A DNA stretch of 64,000 nt from Neisseria uirgultaei (GCF_962719845.1 NZ_CAUIYF010000010.1:1-64000); one strand, 5' to 3'. Numbered from the stretch's first letter, positions 8,103-17,615 are shown. Numbers and translations are program-made. Notes: a model not told the origin generated them from the letters alone.

Positions 8103-9128
8103 ATGGACAGGCATTTCGGGCGCAGGCGTTTTTTGACGGTTGCCGCCGTTGCGGCGGCGGGCGCGGCGGTTTCTTTTTTGCCGAATCCTTTTGCCGCCGA
8201 TGATGAAAAACGCAACGGGGATGAAAAACGCGATGAAAATGTGTTTTTCTGGAAAGGTGTCGCGCTGGGTTCCGGCGCGGAGCTACGCCTGTTTGGTGTG
8301 GACGACAGGCGTGCGGCGGATTTGGTCAACAAGGTTTTGGCGGAAGTGGCGCGTTTGGAAAAAATGTTCAGCCTTTACCGTGAAGACAGCCTGATCAGCC
8401 GTCTGAACCGTGACGGTTATCTGACTTCGCCGCCGGCGGATTTCTTGGAACTGTTGAGCATTTGTCGGGATATGCATACTTTGACCGGCGGGGCATTTGA
8501 TCCGACAGTTCAGGTTTTGTGGAAACTGTATGCCGATTATTTTGCCGCCCATCCTGATGCGGAAACACCGCCATCGGAAAATAGCGTGAAGGAAGCCTTG
8601 AAGCGGGTCGGCTTTGACAAATTGGTGTTTGATGACCGTGAAATCCGTTTTGCCGAAAAGGGTATGGGTTTGTCCTTGAACGGCATCGCGCAAGGCTATA
8701 TCACGGATAAGGTCGTCGCGTTGCTGAAGGCAAACGGCGTGCCTGCCGCTTTGGCCGATATGGGTGAAATCCGCGGGTTTGATACAAACGGTAAACGGAC
8801 TTGGAATGTCGGCATCCGCAACCCGGATGACGAAGAAGGCGTGTTGGCAAATATCACGATGAAAGACAAAGCGTTTGCCACTTCGGGCGGCTATGGGACG
8901 GTGATGGACAAAGCGGGCAGGTTTACCCATTTGTTCGATCCGCGAACCGGCGTGAGTACGCCGCGTTATAAAAGCATGAGCGTAATGGCGGATGATGCGG
9001 CGGTTGCCGATGCCTTGTCGACGGCGTTTTCCATTATGGATTTGCCTTTGATACGGTCGGTTGCCGAAAGCAGGCGGCTTAAAGTTTGGCTGGTCATGCC
9101 GGACAATACTTTGAACGAAATAGGCTGA
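8103..9128 (+). CDS. apbE: FAD:protein FMN transferase (ApbE family)
   Basis: A 341-residue exported flavin transferase. It attaches FMN covalently to threonine in target proteins such as NqrB, NqrC or RnfG/D. The N-terminus has RRRFLT followed by a hydrophobic stretch (about residues 11-28), which looks like a Tat or Sec signal without a lipobox Cys. The mature part contains GGAFDPTVQ, the segment SLNGIAQGYITDKV, and AFATSGGYGT, all diagnostic of ApbE. The start follows GAGGAGGG at about five bases, just after thyA. A strong hairpin ends the unit. Confidence 0.92.
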   Translation: MDRHFGRRRFLTVAAVAAAGAAVSFLPNPFAADDEKRNGDEKRDENVFFWKGVALGSGAELRLFGVDDRRAADLVNKVLAEVARLEKMFSLYREDSLISRLNRDGYLTSPPADFLELLSICRDMHTLTGGAFDPTVQVLWKLYADYFAAHPDAETPPSENSVKEALKRVGFDKLVFDDREIRFAEKGMGLSLNGIAQGYITDKVVALLKANGVPAALADMGEIRGFDTNGKRTWNVGIRNPDDEEGVLANITMKDKAFATSGGYGTVMDKAGRFTHLFDPRTGVSTPRYKSMSVMADDAAVADALSTAFSIMDLPLIRSVAESRRLKVWLVMPDNTLNEIG

Positions 9129-9140
9129 ACCTGAAGCAAA

Positions 9141-9172
9141 AATGCCGTCTGAAAGGCTTTCAGACGGCATTT
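9141..9172. terminator. Bidirectional uptake-sequence terminator
   Basis: Inverted uptake sequences with a very short loop and T-rich flanks, between convergent apbE and the symporter gene. Confidence 0.88.
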
Positions 9173-9190
9173 TTGCTGTTTGGATGGCTT

Positions 9191-10528
9191 TTAAAGGATG
9201 CCCAAAGAATTGATGAAAACAATAATAATGGCAATCGGGGCGAGGTAGCGCAAGGTATTCAGCCACAGCAGCAGCACTGACTGGGGTACGGTGCTGCCCG
9301 ATCCGGCATCTTTTAATACAGACTGCTTGTCCTGAATCCAGGCGGTAAAGATGGAAACACTCAAAGCACCAATCGGCATAATGACGGCGGAAATAACATA
9401 GTCCCACAAATCAAAAATGGTTTTGCCGAAAACCTTAAACTCGCCCCATACGCCGAAAGACAGCGCGGACGGGATGCCGACAATGAAAATGGCTGTGCCG
9501 ATAAGCCAAGTGTGCTTTTTGCGTTTGCGTTCGTCTTGGCGGATGGTTGAGGCAATGACCGTTTCCAACATCGAAAATGCCGAAGTCAGCGTGGCGAAAA
9601 CGACCAGCAGCATAAATACCGCAAATAAAACCGTACCCAACGGCATTTTCATAAACACTGCGGGCAATACGATAAAAATCAATCCCGGGCCCTGGCTCGG
9701 TTCAAAACCGAAGGCGAATACCGCCGGGAAAATCACCAGGCCGGCAAGCAGCGAAACCAAGAGGTTCATCCACATAATCGTATGGCCGGAACGGAACATA
9801 TCCTGATCTTTTCCCAAATACGAAGCGTAGGTAATCATAGCGGAAACGCCGATGCTCAAGGCAAAAAATGCCTGTCCCAAAGCCGTAATCATCGTATCGG
9901 CTTTAAAGTACGACCAATTCGGTTTGAGCAGGAAAGACACGCCCTCCATTGCCCCCGGCAGCGTCAGCGAACGGATTGCCAGCGCAATAAAGAGGATAAA
10001 CAGTCCCGGCATCAGATAACGGTTTGCCTTTTCAATGCCGTCTGAAATGCCGCCTTTGACCACCCAAACCGTAATCAGCATAAACAGCGCCTGATAGGAC
10101 AGCGAACCTGCCGGATTGGAAATCGTTGTGCCGAACAGGGCTTCAAAGTCGGCTCCCGCATGGATTGCCCCCGTAAAACTGTGGACGACATAATTCAATA
10201 CCCATCCGCCGACCACGCTGTAAAACGACAGCAAAATAAAGCAGGCGGCAACGCCCATGCGCCCGACCCAAAGCCATTGCGTGCCCGGACGCAGAACCCT
10301 GAAGGAATCGACGGCATTTTTACCGCCCGTGCGCCCGATATAAAATTCGGCAAGCTGGACAGGCAGGGCGACCAAGATAGTAAATATCAAAAACAGCAGG
10401 AAAAACACCGCGCCGCCGTTGGTGCCTGCCGTATAAGGAAATTTCCAAATCGCGCCCAAACCGATGGCCGAACCTGCCGCAGCAAGGACGAAACCGATTT
10501 TGGACGACCAAGAAGTATGGTTACTCAT
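9191..10528 (-). CDS. Sodium-dependent symporter, neurotransmitter:sodium symporter (SNF/NSS) family
   Basis: A 445-residue inner-membrane transporter with about 11-12 hydrophobic segments. The N-terminus SKIGFVLAAAGSAIGLGAIWKFPY is the hallmark of bacterial NSS proteins such as LeuT and TnaT, where the first helix binds sodium and the amino-acid substrate. The substrate is probably an amino acid, but the sequence does not say which. The start ATG at 10528 (MSNHTSWSS) has a weak ribosome-binding site; a longer frame from 10726 adds an unlikely hydrophilic leader. The gene stands alone, ended by the hairpin shared with apbE. Confidence 0.9.
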   Translation of the reverse strand: MSNHTSWSSKIGFVLAAAGSAIGLGAIWKFPYTAGTNGGAVFFLLFLIFTILVALPVQLAEFYIGRTGGKNAVDSFRVLRPGTQWLWVGRMGVAACFILLSFYSVVGGWVLNYVVHSFTGAIHAGADFEALFGTTISNPAGSLSYQALFMLITVWVVKGGISDGIEKANRYLMPGLFILFIALAIRSLTLPGAMEGVSFLLKPNWSYFKADTMITALGQAFFALSIGVSAMITYASYLGKDQDMFRSGHTIMWMNLLVSLLAGLVIFPAVFAFGFEPSQGPGLIFIVLPAVFMKMPLGTVLFAVFMLLVVFATLTSAFSMLETVIASTIRQDERKRKKHTWLIGTAIFIVGIPSALSFGVWGEFKVFGKTIFDLWDYVISAVIMPIGALSVSIFTAWIQDKQSVLKDAGSGSTVPQSVLLLWLNTLRYLAPIAIIIVFINSLGIL

Positions 10529-10870
10529 AAAATTTATTAAGAAATGTGAAGGTAGTGCATTGTAACAAAGCACTTGACGCGGCGGCACAAGCCGGGGAAG
10601 ACGCTGCAAAACTTTGCCAATAGGCTGCGTAATATCGGGGGATATTGGGATTTTCTTATTTTGAGGGATGGATTCGGGGTGTTTCTTTCCAATGAACGAA
10701 TATAATTTGGCGGTTTGTTGCATCAAAGGATTTCAGACGGTATAGGCCGTCTGAAGTTTTTATTGTGGATTAAATAGAGAATACGCATATCGTCATTTTC
10801 GCGAGAGTGGGAATACGGAATTTTAACGCTACGGTGATTTATCCGAAACAACGACCGTCTTTTCGCCGTC

Positions 10871-10890
10871 ATTCCCACGCAAGTGGGAAT
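10871..10890. repeat. dRS3 palindrome
   Basis: A perfect 20-bp dRS3: ATTCCC, eight bases (ACGCAAGT), GGGAAT. Confidence 0.88.
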
Positions 10891-10951
10891 CTGGTAACGA
10901 AAAATCATAGGAAGTTATCCGAAACACAAAAACTGAAACCGAACGGACTGG

Positions 10952-10971
10952 ATTCCCGCTTTCGCGGGAAT
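10952..10971. repeat. dRS3 palindrome
   Basis: A perfect 20-bp dRS3: ATTCCC, eight bases (GCTTTCGC), GGGAAT. Confidence 0.88.
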
Positions 10972-11072
10972 GACGAGATTAAAGTTTTAAAATAACCGAA
11001 ATTCAAAAAACTGGATTCCTGCCTGCTCAGGAGTGATGGCAGAAATAAGGATATAGGTGCTTTTATTTGAAT

Positions 11073-12626
11073 TTATGGTAAGAAACGGTCCAAACCGTCT
11101 TTGCAGCGGATTTTTTGTTCGGACAGCGTGGCTTTGAGCAGCGCGTCGTTTTGCGGTAAGGCATTGCGTTCGGCTTCATTGTGCCAAAGATGGTAGGCAA
11201 TGCCGGCAAATTTAAGGTTGTGGCGTTTTATGCCGTTATGGAAGAGGCGGGCGACGAACTCGCTGTCTTCGCGTCCCCAGCCGACAAAGCGGTTGTCGAA
11301 GCCGTTTACAGCCAGAGTATCGCTGCGGAAAAAGCCCATATTGCAGGTTTTGATGCCTTTGTATTTGCGGCTGCTTTGTCTGCCGATCAGGGCGGACAGG
11401 CTGCGGCAGCGCAGGGCGGACAGGCGTTTTTCTATGCCTTGGCTGAACACGGACAAATCGGGCAATTCGCCGGAATCTAAAATTTCTTGGGTGCGCCCTT
11501 GGGTCAGGATGACGCGCGAACCCTGTATCAGCCTGCCTTTACGTGCGAGCTTGAGGTGGTCGGCGACGAAGGACGGGTCGAGTATCATGTCGCCGTCGAT
11601 AAGGATGATGTAGTCGCTTTTTGCCTGCGCCAGCGCGCGGTTGCGCGATTCGGCGGCGCGGAAGCCGTCGTCCGGCCGCCAAGAATGTTTGACGGGGATG
11701 TCGGTGTGGCTGCGGATGAACTCGACAACTTCGGCGGTGTCTTGGCGCGAACCGTCGTCGGCGACGATGATTTCGTCTGGCAGGCGGGTTTGCGCGAGCG
11801 CGGATTTCAAAACCAGCTCCAGCGCGTCGGGGCGGTTGTAGGTGGTTACAATTAGGGCGACACTGATGTTGCGGTTGCGCTCGTAAAGTTTGACATATTT
11901 GTAGTACGAACCTTGCGCATTGGCGATGGAAATGGTCAAGCCGTCCGCGCCGTAGGCGAAGCCGCGTTTGAGCAGGTAGTTTTTGACAAACGATACGCTG
12001 CCGTGCAAGAGGGCTTTGAAGGGCGAGCTGTTTTTTTTGTAGCGGTTTTCCTCGGCGTAGAGCGAGCTGTATTGCTGCATTTTCTGAATCAGTCCTTCGG
12101 CGTTTTCGAAGGAATAGTGTTTCAGACGGCCTTCGAGCAGACGGACGTTTGCATCGGGCGGCAAAATCAGCGATTCATGCACCTGACGGTCGGAAAAACG
12201 GGTAAACCGACGGTGGTAAAGGCGCGGGATAATGTCGGGATACCAGCCGCAGGCTTTGATCAGGCGGCCGTTGTAGTGGTTCAGGCGCGAGAGGGAGAAG
12301 ATGTTTTGTTCTTTGTTTCCCGCCACGGCTTTGCGGATGGCGGCAATCAGTTCTCTATCTGCCACTTCGTCGCTGTCTATGCTGAATATCCAATCATTTC
12401 GCGCAAGTTTTGCGGCAAGGTTTTTCATCGGGCCGAAGCCGATGAAGTTATGTTTGTGATAACTGATGTTGGTGAAGCGTTCGGCGATTTCAAAGGTGCG
12501 GTCGGTCGAGCCGTTGTCGAGCAGCAAAACTTCATCGAAGTCTTGAAGCGCGGTCAATACTTCGTGCAGATAGCGTTCCGAGTTTTTGACCAATATAGCC
12601 GCTGTGGCGGGAATTTTCGGGTTCAT
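11073..12626 (-). CDS. Two-domain family 2 glycosyltransferase, LOS-core type
   Basis: A 517-residue protein with two GT-A domains in tandem. Residues about 1-253 resemble KdtX/WaaE/LgtF inner-core transferases: AAILVKNSERYL, LDNGSTDRT, SIDSDE (83-88) and the CGWYPDIIPRLYH motif. Residues about 254-517 form a second GT2 domain, with VTTYNRPDALE, VADDGSRQDT, LIDGDM (DxD at 344-346) and a galactosyltransferase-like C-terminal block (NMGFFRSDTLAVNGFDNRFVGWGREDSE, split here only in wording). This suggests two sugar transfers by one polypeptide, probably in lipooligosaccharide assembly at the cytoplasmic face. The ATG at 12626 is chosen because the longer frame would read through the tRNA. I cannot assign the sugars. 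Confidence 0.8.
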   Translation of the reverse strand: MNPKIPATAAILVKNSERYLHEVLTALQDFDEVLLLDNGSTDRTFEIAERFTNISYHKHNFIGFGPMKNLAAKLARNDWIFSIDSDEVADRELIAAIRKAVAGNKEQNIFSLSRLNHYNGRLIKACGWYPDIIPRLYHRRFTRFSDRQVHESLILPPDANVRLLEGRLKHYSFENAEGLIQKMQQYSSLYAEENRYKKNSSPFKALLHGSVSFVKNYLLKRGFAYGADGLTISIANAQGSYYKYVKLYERNRNISVALIVTTYNRPDALELVLKSALAQTRLPDEIIVADDGSRQDTAEVVEFIRSHTDIPVKHSWRPDDGFRAAESRNRALAQAKSDYIILIDGDMILDPSFVADHLKLARKGRLIQGSRVILTQGRTQEILDSGELPDLSVFSQGIEKRLSALRCRSLSALIGRQSSRKYKGIKTCNMGFFRSDTLAVNGFDNRFVGWGREDSEFVARLFHNGIKRHNLKFAGIAYHLWHNEAERNALPQNDALLKATLSEQKIRCKDGLDRFLP

Positions 12627-12739
12627 AATGAGGTCGTCCGACAAAAGGTAGATGCAGGGAAAAACCGTGTTGCCTGTCCGGTCTAAATGTGCCGCCATAA
12701 ATGGCAAAAAAGCCCAAACATACGTCCGGGCTTGGGAAT

Positions 12740-12815
<76 letters not shown>

Positions 12816-12868
12816 GTCAAGAGTAGGCGCGTATTGTATAGCATAGCGGTGGGATTGACAAACTTATT

Positions 12869-14071
12869 TCATCCGATGATTAAGACACAGTTGCTTCCTC
12901 CGAAGGCAAATGACGAGCTGGCGGCAATGCGTTTTTCGGTTTCCCAGCGGCTGCCGCTGCCGGTCAGGTTGATGGCGGGCAGGTCGGGGTCGTTCTGCCC
13001 GTCCCAAAGCTGGGGCGGAAGTTTTCCTTCGGGATTGCTTTGCCGGTCGGCAATGCCCCACGCGAACGCGGCTTCGATTGCGCCCGCCGCGCCTAAAGTA
13101 TGCCCGGTTTGCGGCTTGGTGGACGTGCAGGGCGTATTGTTGCCGAAAACTGCTGCAACGGCGCGGCTTTCCATACTGTCGTTGTGGTGCGTCCCGGTGC
13201 CGTGCAGGTTAATCCAGCCGATGTCTTCGGGCGCAAGGCCTGCGTGTTGCAATGCCGTCTGAAAGGCAAGGATTGCGCCTTGAGCATCGGGGCGGGGTGT
13301 GGAAATATGGTAGGCATCGCTGCTTGCGCCGTAACCCAGAAGCCGCATACCGCCGGAAAAATCCGCATCGCGCGTCATGATGAATACGGCTGCGCCTTCG
13401 CCGATATTGATGCCGTCGCGGTTGGCGGAGAAAGGGTTGGCAATGTTTGGGGACAAGACTTCCAATGAGGCGAATCCGTTGACAGTCAGCGGCGAGAGTG
13501 TGTCCGCGCCGCCGCAGATGACGGCATCGCACATACCGGCGCGAAGCAGGCGGGCGGCACTGATTAATGCGCGCGCGCCGGAGGTGCAGGCGGTAGAAAC
13601 GACGTAACGCAGGCCGTTCAGCCCGTAAGCGTCGGCAATGAAATCGGCGGGCGCGTTCATAAGGTGTTGGCATTGGTTGAACGTGAGGCCTTGCCAGGCT
13701 TTTCCCTGCACTGCCTGTCGGAACATCGGGATGTTTTCGTCCGCGCCGCCGGTGGATGTGCCGATGACGACGGCAATCCGGTTTGCGCCGTACCGCCGTA
13801 TGGCGGCATCGATTTGCGGTTCGATTTGTCCGAGCGTGTGCCAAAGCAGCCGGTTGGTGCGGCTGCGGCAGTGTGCGGGCGTGCCGTCTGAAAAGGGGCG
13901 CAGGGTTTCTTTTACCATACCGAAGGCAAGGTTTTTGCCGTCAACCCAGTCGGATGAAAATGTCAGTGCCGGTTTGGAAGAAGGGGACAGCAGGGCATTG
14001 ATGTGGGTGTGCAGTTCGCTACCCAACGCGCTGGTGAGTGCAGGGCTTCCGAGGTAAACAGGTATGTTCAT
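12869..14071 (-). CDS. Beta-ketoacyl-ACP synthase, APE-type (ApeO-like)
   Basis: A 400-residue condensing enzyme of the FabF class. The catalytic triad is present: Cys162 in STACTSGA, His290 in NLHGTGT and His324 in QTGHTLGAAG. It should elongate ACP-bound chains by decarboxylative Claisen condensation with malonyl-ACP. The start codon overlaps the stop of the upstream lipoprotein gene in an ATGA, so it is the last member of a long minus-strand operon (from 19707 or beyond). In APE clusters the corresponding synthase (ApeO) pairs with a chain-length factor; a candidate partner is encoded at 25359. Two uptake sequences lie inside the gene. Confidence 0.9.
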   Translation of the reverse strand: MNIPVYLGSPALTSALGSELHTHINALLSPSSKPALTFSSDWVDGKNLAFGMVKETLRPFSDGTPAHCRSRTNRLLWHTLGQIEPQIDAAIRRYGANRIAVVIGTSTGGADENIPMFRQAVQGKAWQGLTFNQCQHLMNAPADFIADAYGLNGLRYVVSTACTSGARALISAARLLRAGMCDAVICGGADTLSPLTVNGFASLEVLSPNIANPFSANRDGINIGEGAAVFIMTRDADFSGGMRLLGYGASSDAYHISTPRPDAQGAILAFQTALQHAGLAPEDIGWINLHGTGTHHNDSMESRAVAAVFGNNTPCTSTKPQTGHTLGAAGAIEAAFAWGIADRQSNPEGKLPPQLWDGQNDPDLPAINLTGSGSRWETEKRIAASSSFAFGGSNCVLIIG

Positions 14072-14592
14072 AATGGTTCAATCGGTGCAACCGACCAGCT
14101 GGTTTGGTCGGGTAGGGTAATCAGGAACTGTCCGCCAATATGGTTGACGCACCATATGTCCCGATTGCGGTAGCGGAACAATGTTCCTGCTTTGCAGAAG
14201 GACGCGCCGCCGCCTGCCTGTTTGAGGTCGGGATAGGGGGGCGCGGCATTCTCGACAGTTATCAGCGGGAGCAGTGCGGCAAACAGGCGGCGGGACGGCA
14301 TATTGGGCATCACGAATCCGTCGTTTTTCCAGCCGCTGCTGCTGATGGTCTGGCGTGAAACCGGTGCGCCCAATATGTCGGTTTGTACAAACCGGATGCC
14401 GTCTTCAAGCTGTTCGGCCGCCAGTATGCCGGTTTGTACCGGTTCTTGCCCCTTATTGTAGCGTTCCCATTTGAACCATTGTGCGTCTTGGGTAAGGCGC
14501 GGTTGGGTTTGGGGCAGGGGCAGGGCATATGGGGCGCAGGCGGCGAGCAGTTTTGCGGTCAATATGGCAAGCAGGGTCGTGGTCGAGCGCAT
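14068..14592 (-). CDS. Lipoprotein, DUF3261 family (ApeN-like)
   Basis: A 174-residue protein with a lipoprotein signal: a hydrophobic stretch and LLAAC lipobox with Cys19 as the lipidated residue. The mature part is soluble and resembles the DUF3261 lipoproteins found next to MMPL exporters in APE-like clusters. It overlaps the next gene by four bases and follows the exporter stop by nine bases, so it is probably translated with both. It may help move the lipid product to the outer membrane. No catalytic motif is visible. Confidence 0.8.
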   Translation of the reverse strand: MRSTTTLLAILTAKLLAACAPYALPLPQTQPRLTQDAQWFKWERYNKGQEPVQTGILAAEQLEDGIRFVQTDILGAPVSRQTISSSGWKNDGFVMPNMPSRRLFAALLPLITVENAAPPYPDLKQAGGGASFCKAGTLFRYRNRDIWCVNHIGGQFLITLPDQTSWSVAPIEPL

Positions 14593-14601
14593 AAGTTCCT
14601 T

Positions 14602-16947
14602 TCAAAAATGCCGTCTGAAGCAGAAACGGCGGCAGGGCGGCTGACGGTTGGGATGCTGCGTATCGGGGACGGAGTACATCAGCCGTGCCGCCAGCCACAG
14701 GTTCAATATGACCCCGATGCCGACGGTCATGCCGAATGCGGCGACGGCCGGTGTGCCGCTGAAGGCAAGCAGGACGAAGGAGATGCCGGTCGTGAGCGCG
14801 GCAAGCAGCATACCGCCCAGCCGCGCATCGGTGCTGTGTCCGGCATTGAGCGCGTAAACGGCATAATCGATGCCGATGGCGGAAACCAGCAGCAATCCGA
14901 ACATGGCAAACAGGCTGACGGGAATGCCCAGCCAACCCAATACGGCAACAGTGCCGATGGCGGCAGCGACGGGTACGGCGAGGATTTTCCCGCCCTGCCG
15001 TGCGCCAAACAGCCGCCACAGCAGTAGCCATGCCAGCAGGTAAGACGACAATTTCAGCCAAGCCGCCTGATTGCGCGTATGGCGGAACAGTTCGTTGAGC
15101 CTGCCGCGTTTGTCCGCCCATTTGATTCCCGGGACGGTTTCCGCCGTTTTGCGGACGGTTTCCGGATCGGTCATACCGTTCAGGCGGATAACGGAGGCAT
15201 AACGGTGCGGTTCGACTTCGCCGAGATACAGGGGTTTCCAAGCCTGCGCCAGAGGCAGGGCGAGGCCGTCTGAAAGCGTGAGGGCAGGCGTGCCGGCCGC
15301 TTGCAGCAGGGCGGATTTCAGCGTGTCTTCGGGAATGCCCAGTTCGTGCAGGGTGCGGTAGTTGCCGGGTTTGTCTGCAATCACGCGCAAATGTTGTTTC
15401 AGGCGGTTTTGTTCGGCGGCCGGCAGGATGAATTGATCCAGCGATTGGATGCCTTTCAGTTTGCCTTGTCGAATCAGGGGGGCGAGGGTGCGGCGCAGTT
15501 CGGCATTTTTCAACAGCAGCGCGTCTTCGCTTGCGGCTTCGGCAACCAAATATTGACCGCTGAAATCGGTTCCGCCCAATGTGCCGATTTTTTGTATTTG
15601 CGACAACAGTCCGGACGGCATATTCACCCATTGGCGGATGTCGTCATGCCAGTTGCTGCGCCACAGTCCGACGGTGGCGAAAACCATCAGGAAAACTGTT
15701 GCGGGATAACGGAAGGATGAGGGAAGCCGTTTCTTGATATGTTTGCCCAGTATGGCACTCAAGGCGGCAAAAGGTACGGGTTTTGCCTGATAACGGGCAA
15801 ACAGGGGCGGCAGCCAGCAGATGGTCGCGCCGAATGCGCCCAGCAGCGAAAAGCCGGAGAAAACGGCAGTTTGCTGTAAAACCGGCAAAGGTGTGAACCA
15901 GAGCAGCGCGTATCCCGAAACGGTAATCAGTAGGCTGACGGCAAAGGTGGGCAATACCTGTTTCATCGCCGGTTTCGCCTGCCATGATGAGAATACAGAC
16001 GGGGTCAGCCAGTGCAGCGGGAAATCGACCAGCATCCCGATCAGGCTCGTACCGATAACCAGCGTCAGGGCGTGAATATGCCCGAATACCGCCAGCGTCG
16101 CCGCCAAACCTGCCAGCATTCCCGCCGCAGGCGGCAGCAGCAGCCAGAAAGTGCGCGCGCTGCGGAAAACCCACAAGATGAGGGCGACGGTCAGGACGGT
16201 GCCGGCAAAACCCATTATCCGGCTTTCTTTTTCTGCATCGGCTTTGGCGGCTGCTGCAAAAAGTGCGCCGCCCCCGGTCAGGATTTCGGCGTGCCTGCCG
16301 GATGCCAATGTCTGTGTTTTTTGGAGCAGGTTTGCCAAAGCATCTTGAGGCAGGGCGTTATCGGGCAGCTTGGCGCGTATCCACACCCAGGTTTTTCCGT
16401 TGTCTTCGTTGAACAGCATACCGTTTTCGGGGTGCCATTGCAGACGGGTTTGGGGATTGATTTTGCCGGCAACGAAACGTCCGAAACCCAGCCAGTCCTC
16501 ATCTAAGGGCAGGGGAGATACGGCAAATGGGTTGGCGGCATCTTCGGCGCGTTGGCGGAAATAGTCGGCAGGTTTTTCGGTCAGCAAACGCCGTTGGGCT
16601 TCGGGCAGGACGGCCAAGCTGATTCTGCCGATGTCTTGGCGGATTTGTGCAAGGTCGGGGCTGATTTGGCTGTTTACTTCGGAAAATATCCCGCTTTGCC
16701 GCCATAAGGCGGCAATTTCCGATGCCGTTTGAAATGCGGTTTCGGGCTGGGGGCTGCCGGCCAGCAGGATGATTTGACTGTTGATTTGTGCGTCGCCGGC
16801 GCGTTCGGCCGCCTGCAAAACGGTATCTTGGCTGCTTTGGGGCAGTAGTTCGGTCAGGTCGGTCTGCAGCCAGGCGCGCGTTGTCATGCTGTAACAGACA
16901 AAGACGGCAAGTGCAGACATCAACAGGGTGTAAATCAGGCGGATCAT
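14602..16947 (-). CDS. MMPL/RND-family lipid exporter (ApeM-like)
   Basis: A 781-residue inner-membrane protein with the MMPL layout: an N-terminal hydrophobic helix, a large periplasmic domain (about 40-255), a block of transmembrane helices (about 260-420), a second periplasmic domain (about 430-640) and a second helix block with the conserved GIDYAVYALNA segment. Such proteins export polyene or other lipid products. ATG at 16947 (MIRLIYTLL) places the helix at the N-terminus and leaves a 16-bp gap to the upstream stop. An ATG at 16983 would overlap the upstream gene by 20 bp. Neither has a clear ribosome-binding site. The last residues read into an uptake sequence. Confidence 0.85.
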   Translation of the reverse strand: MIRLIYTLLMSALAVFVCYSMTTRAWLQTDLTELLPQSSQDTVLQAAERAGDAQINSQIILLAGSPQPETAFQTASEIAALWRQSGIFSEVNSQISPDLAQIRQDIGRISLAVLPEAQRRLLTEKPADYFRQRAEDAANPFAVSPLPLDEDWLGFGRFVAGKINPQTRLQWHPENGMLFNEDNGKTWVWIRAKLPDNALPQDALANLLQKTQTLASGRHAEILTGGGALFAAAAKADAEKESRIMGFAGTVLTVALILWVFRSARTFWLLLPPAAGMLAGLAATLAVFGHIHALTLVIGTSLIGMLVDFPLHWLTPSVFSSWQAKPAMKQVLPTFAVSLLITVSGYALLWFTPLPVLQQTAVFSGFSLLGAFGATICWLPPLFARYQAKPVPFAALSAILGKHIKKRLPSSFRYPATVFLMVFATVGLWRSNWHDDIRQWVNMPSGLLSQIQKIGTLGGTDFSGQYLVAEAASEDALLLKNAELRRTLAPLIRQGKLKGIQSLDQFILPAAEQNRLKQHLRVIADKPGNYRTLHELGIPEDTLKSALLQAAGTPALTLSDGLALPLAQAWKPLYLGEVEPHRYASVIRLNGMTDPETVRKTAETVPGIKWADKRGRLNELFRHTRNQAAWLKLSSYLLAWLLLWRLFGARQGGKILAVPVAAAIGTVAVLGWLGIPVSLFAMFGLLLVSAIGIDYAVYALNAGHSTDARLGGMLLAALTTGISFVLLAFSGTPAVAAFGMTVGIGVILNLWLAARLMYSVPDTQHPNRQPPCRRFCFRRHF

Positions 16948-16963
16948 GGCGGTTCGGACGGTG

Positions 16964-17557
16964 TCAGAGTGATTGTTTGGCAAATTCGTCCAGAGGGTTG
17001 CCGACGGTTATGCCGTTAAACTGCATATCGGTTTTGTCCCCTTGTTTTTCATGCAGTTCGATACGGCGTACGACGTTGTCCCCGCTGATGTCGATATGGT
17101 TGAAGATTTGTTTCATCACCAGTGTTTTCGGTGTGAGTTGCAGCGTCCATTTTTGCGCCGACCCTTCGAGTTTCAGGTCAAACTGTTTTTCCAGTCCTTG
17201 CGTATCGCCGCCGATCAGGTCGAGAAAGAGTTTGATTTGCCTGTTTTGTCCGGGCATTTTTCCGGTATCGGGCATTATCCAGCCTTTACCGTTCCATTGG
17301 CTGATGCCGTCTGAACGGACGCGGAGGACGGCGGCAAACGGTTTTTGCATCTGCCAGAGCAGACCGCGTTTGGGCATCAGTACGAATTTTCCGGTTGCAG
17401 CCATCGGTTTGGATAGGGATTTCAGATGGCGGTATTGGATAAAGCTGCCTTGGATGTTGTCGGGTTTTTGCAGTATCCGGGTCAGTTCGGCAGTGGAAAA
17501 TGCCGAGGCGGAAAGGGAGGTTGCGGCAAGGAGTGCGGCAAGCAGGTATTTTTTCAT
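16964..17557 (-). CDS. LolA-like outer-membrane lipoprotein carrier (ApeL-like)
   Basis: A 197-residue exported protein with a Sec signal (MKKYLLAALLAATSLSASA). The mature part resembles LolA-type periplasmic carriers, a curved beta-sheet that shields acyl chains, with LTRILQKPDNIQGSFIQYR near its N-terminus. In APE-like clusters this family probably ferries the lipid product or its lipoprotein across the periplasm with the MMPL exporter encoded next. The genome should also have its housekeeping lolA; this copy is specific to the cluster. The ATG at 17557 is preferred over one seven codons upstream because it starts the signal peptide. Confidence 0.85.
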   Translation of the reverse strand: MKKYLLAALLAATSLSASAFSTAELTRILQKPDNIQGSFIQYRHLKSLSKPMAATGKFVLMPKRGLLWQMQKPFAAVLRVRSDGISQWNGKGWIMPDTGKMPGQNRQIKLFLDLIGGDTQGLEKQFDLKLEGSAQKWTLQLTPKTLVMKQIFNHIDISGDNVVRRIELHEKQGDKTDMQFNGITVGNPLDEFAKQSL

Positions 17558-17615
17558 GGTTGTCTGTCGGTGTGGCAATAATGGGTAAAAATGCCGTCTG
17601 AAAGCGGACGGCGGT

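Larger units (their letters stand above)
10795..11034. repeat. Neisserial intergenic mosaic element with dRS3 units
   Basis: Four 20-bp units of the type ATTCCC-N8-GGGAAT are spaced by about 50-80 bp of degenerate RS sequence. Two are perfect (10871-10890 and 10952-10971). Units at 10795-10814 and 11015-11034 are degenerate. This is the NIME arrangement of meningococcal genomes. dRS3 units can serve as integration targets for filamentous phage. The rest of the 10529-11072 gap (10529-10794) holds the symporter upstream region and one uptake sequence, and I see no gene there. Confidence 0.85.

Noticed and set aside
10795..11034. Regularly spaced palindromes resembling a short CRISPR array
   Set aside because: The repeats are dRS3 units with variable cores, the spacers are related RS sequence, and no cas gene is present.
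16948..16983. Extended start of the MMPL exporter at 16983
   Set aside because: It adds twelve hydrophilic residues, overlaps the LolA-like gene by 20 bp and has no ribosome-binding site; the membrane helix begins at ATG 16947.
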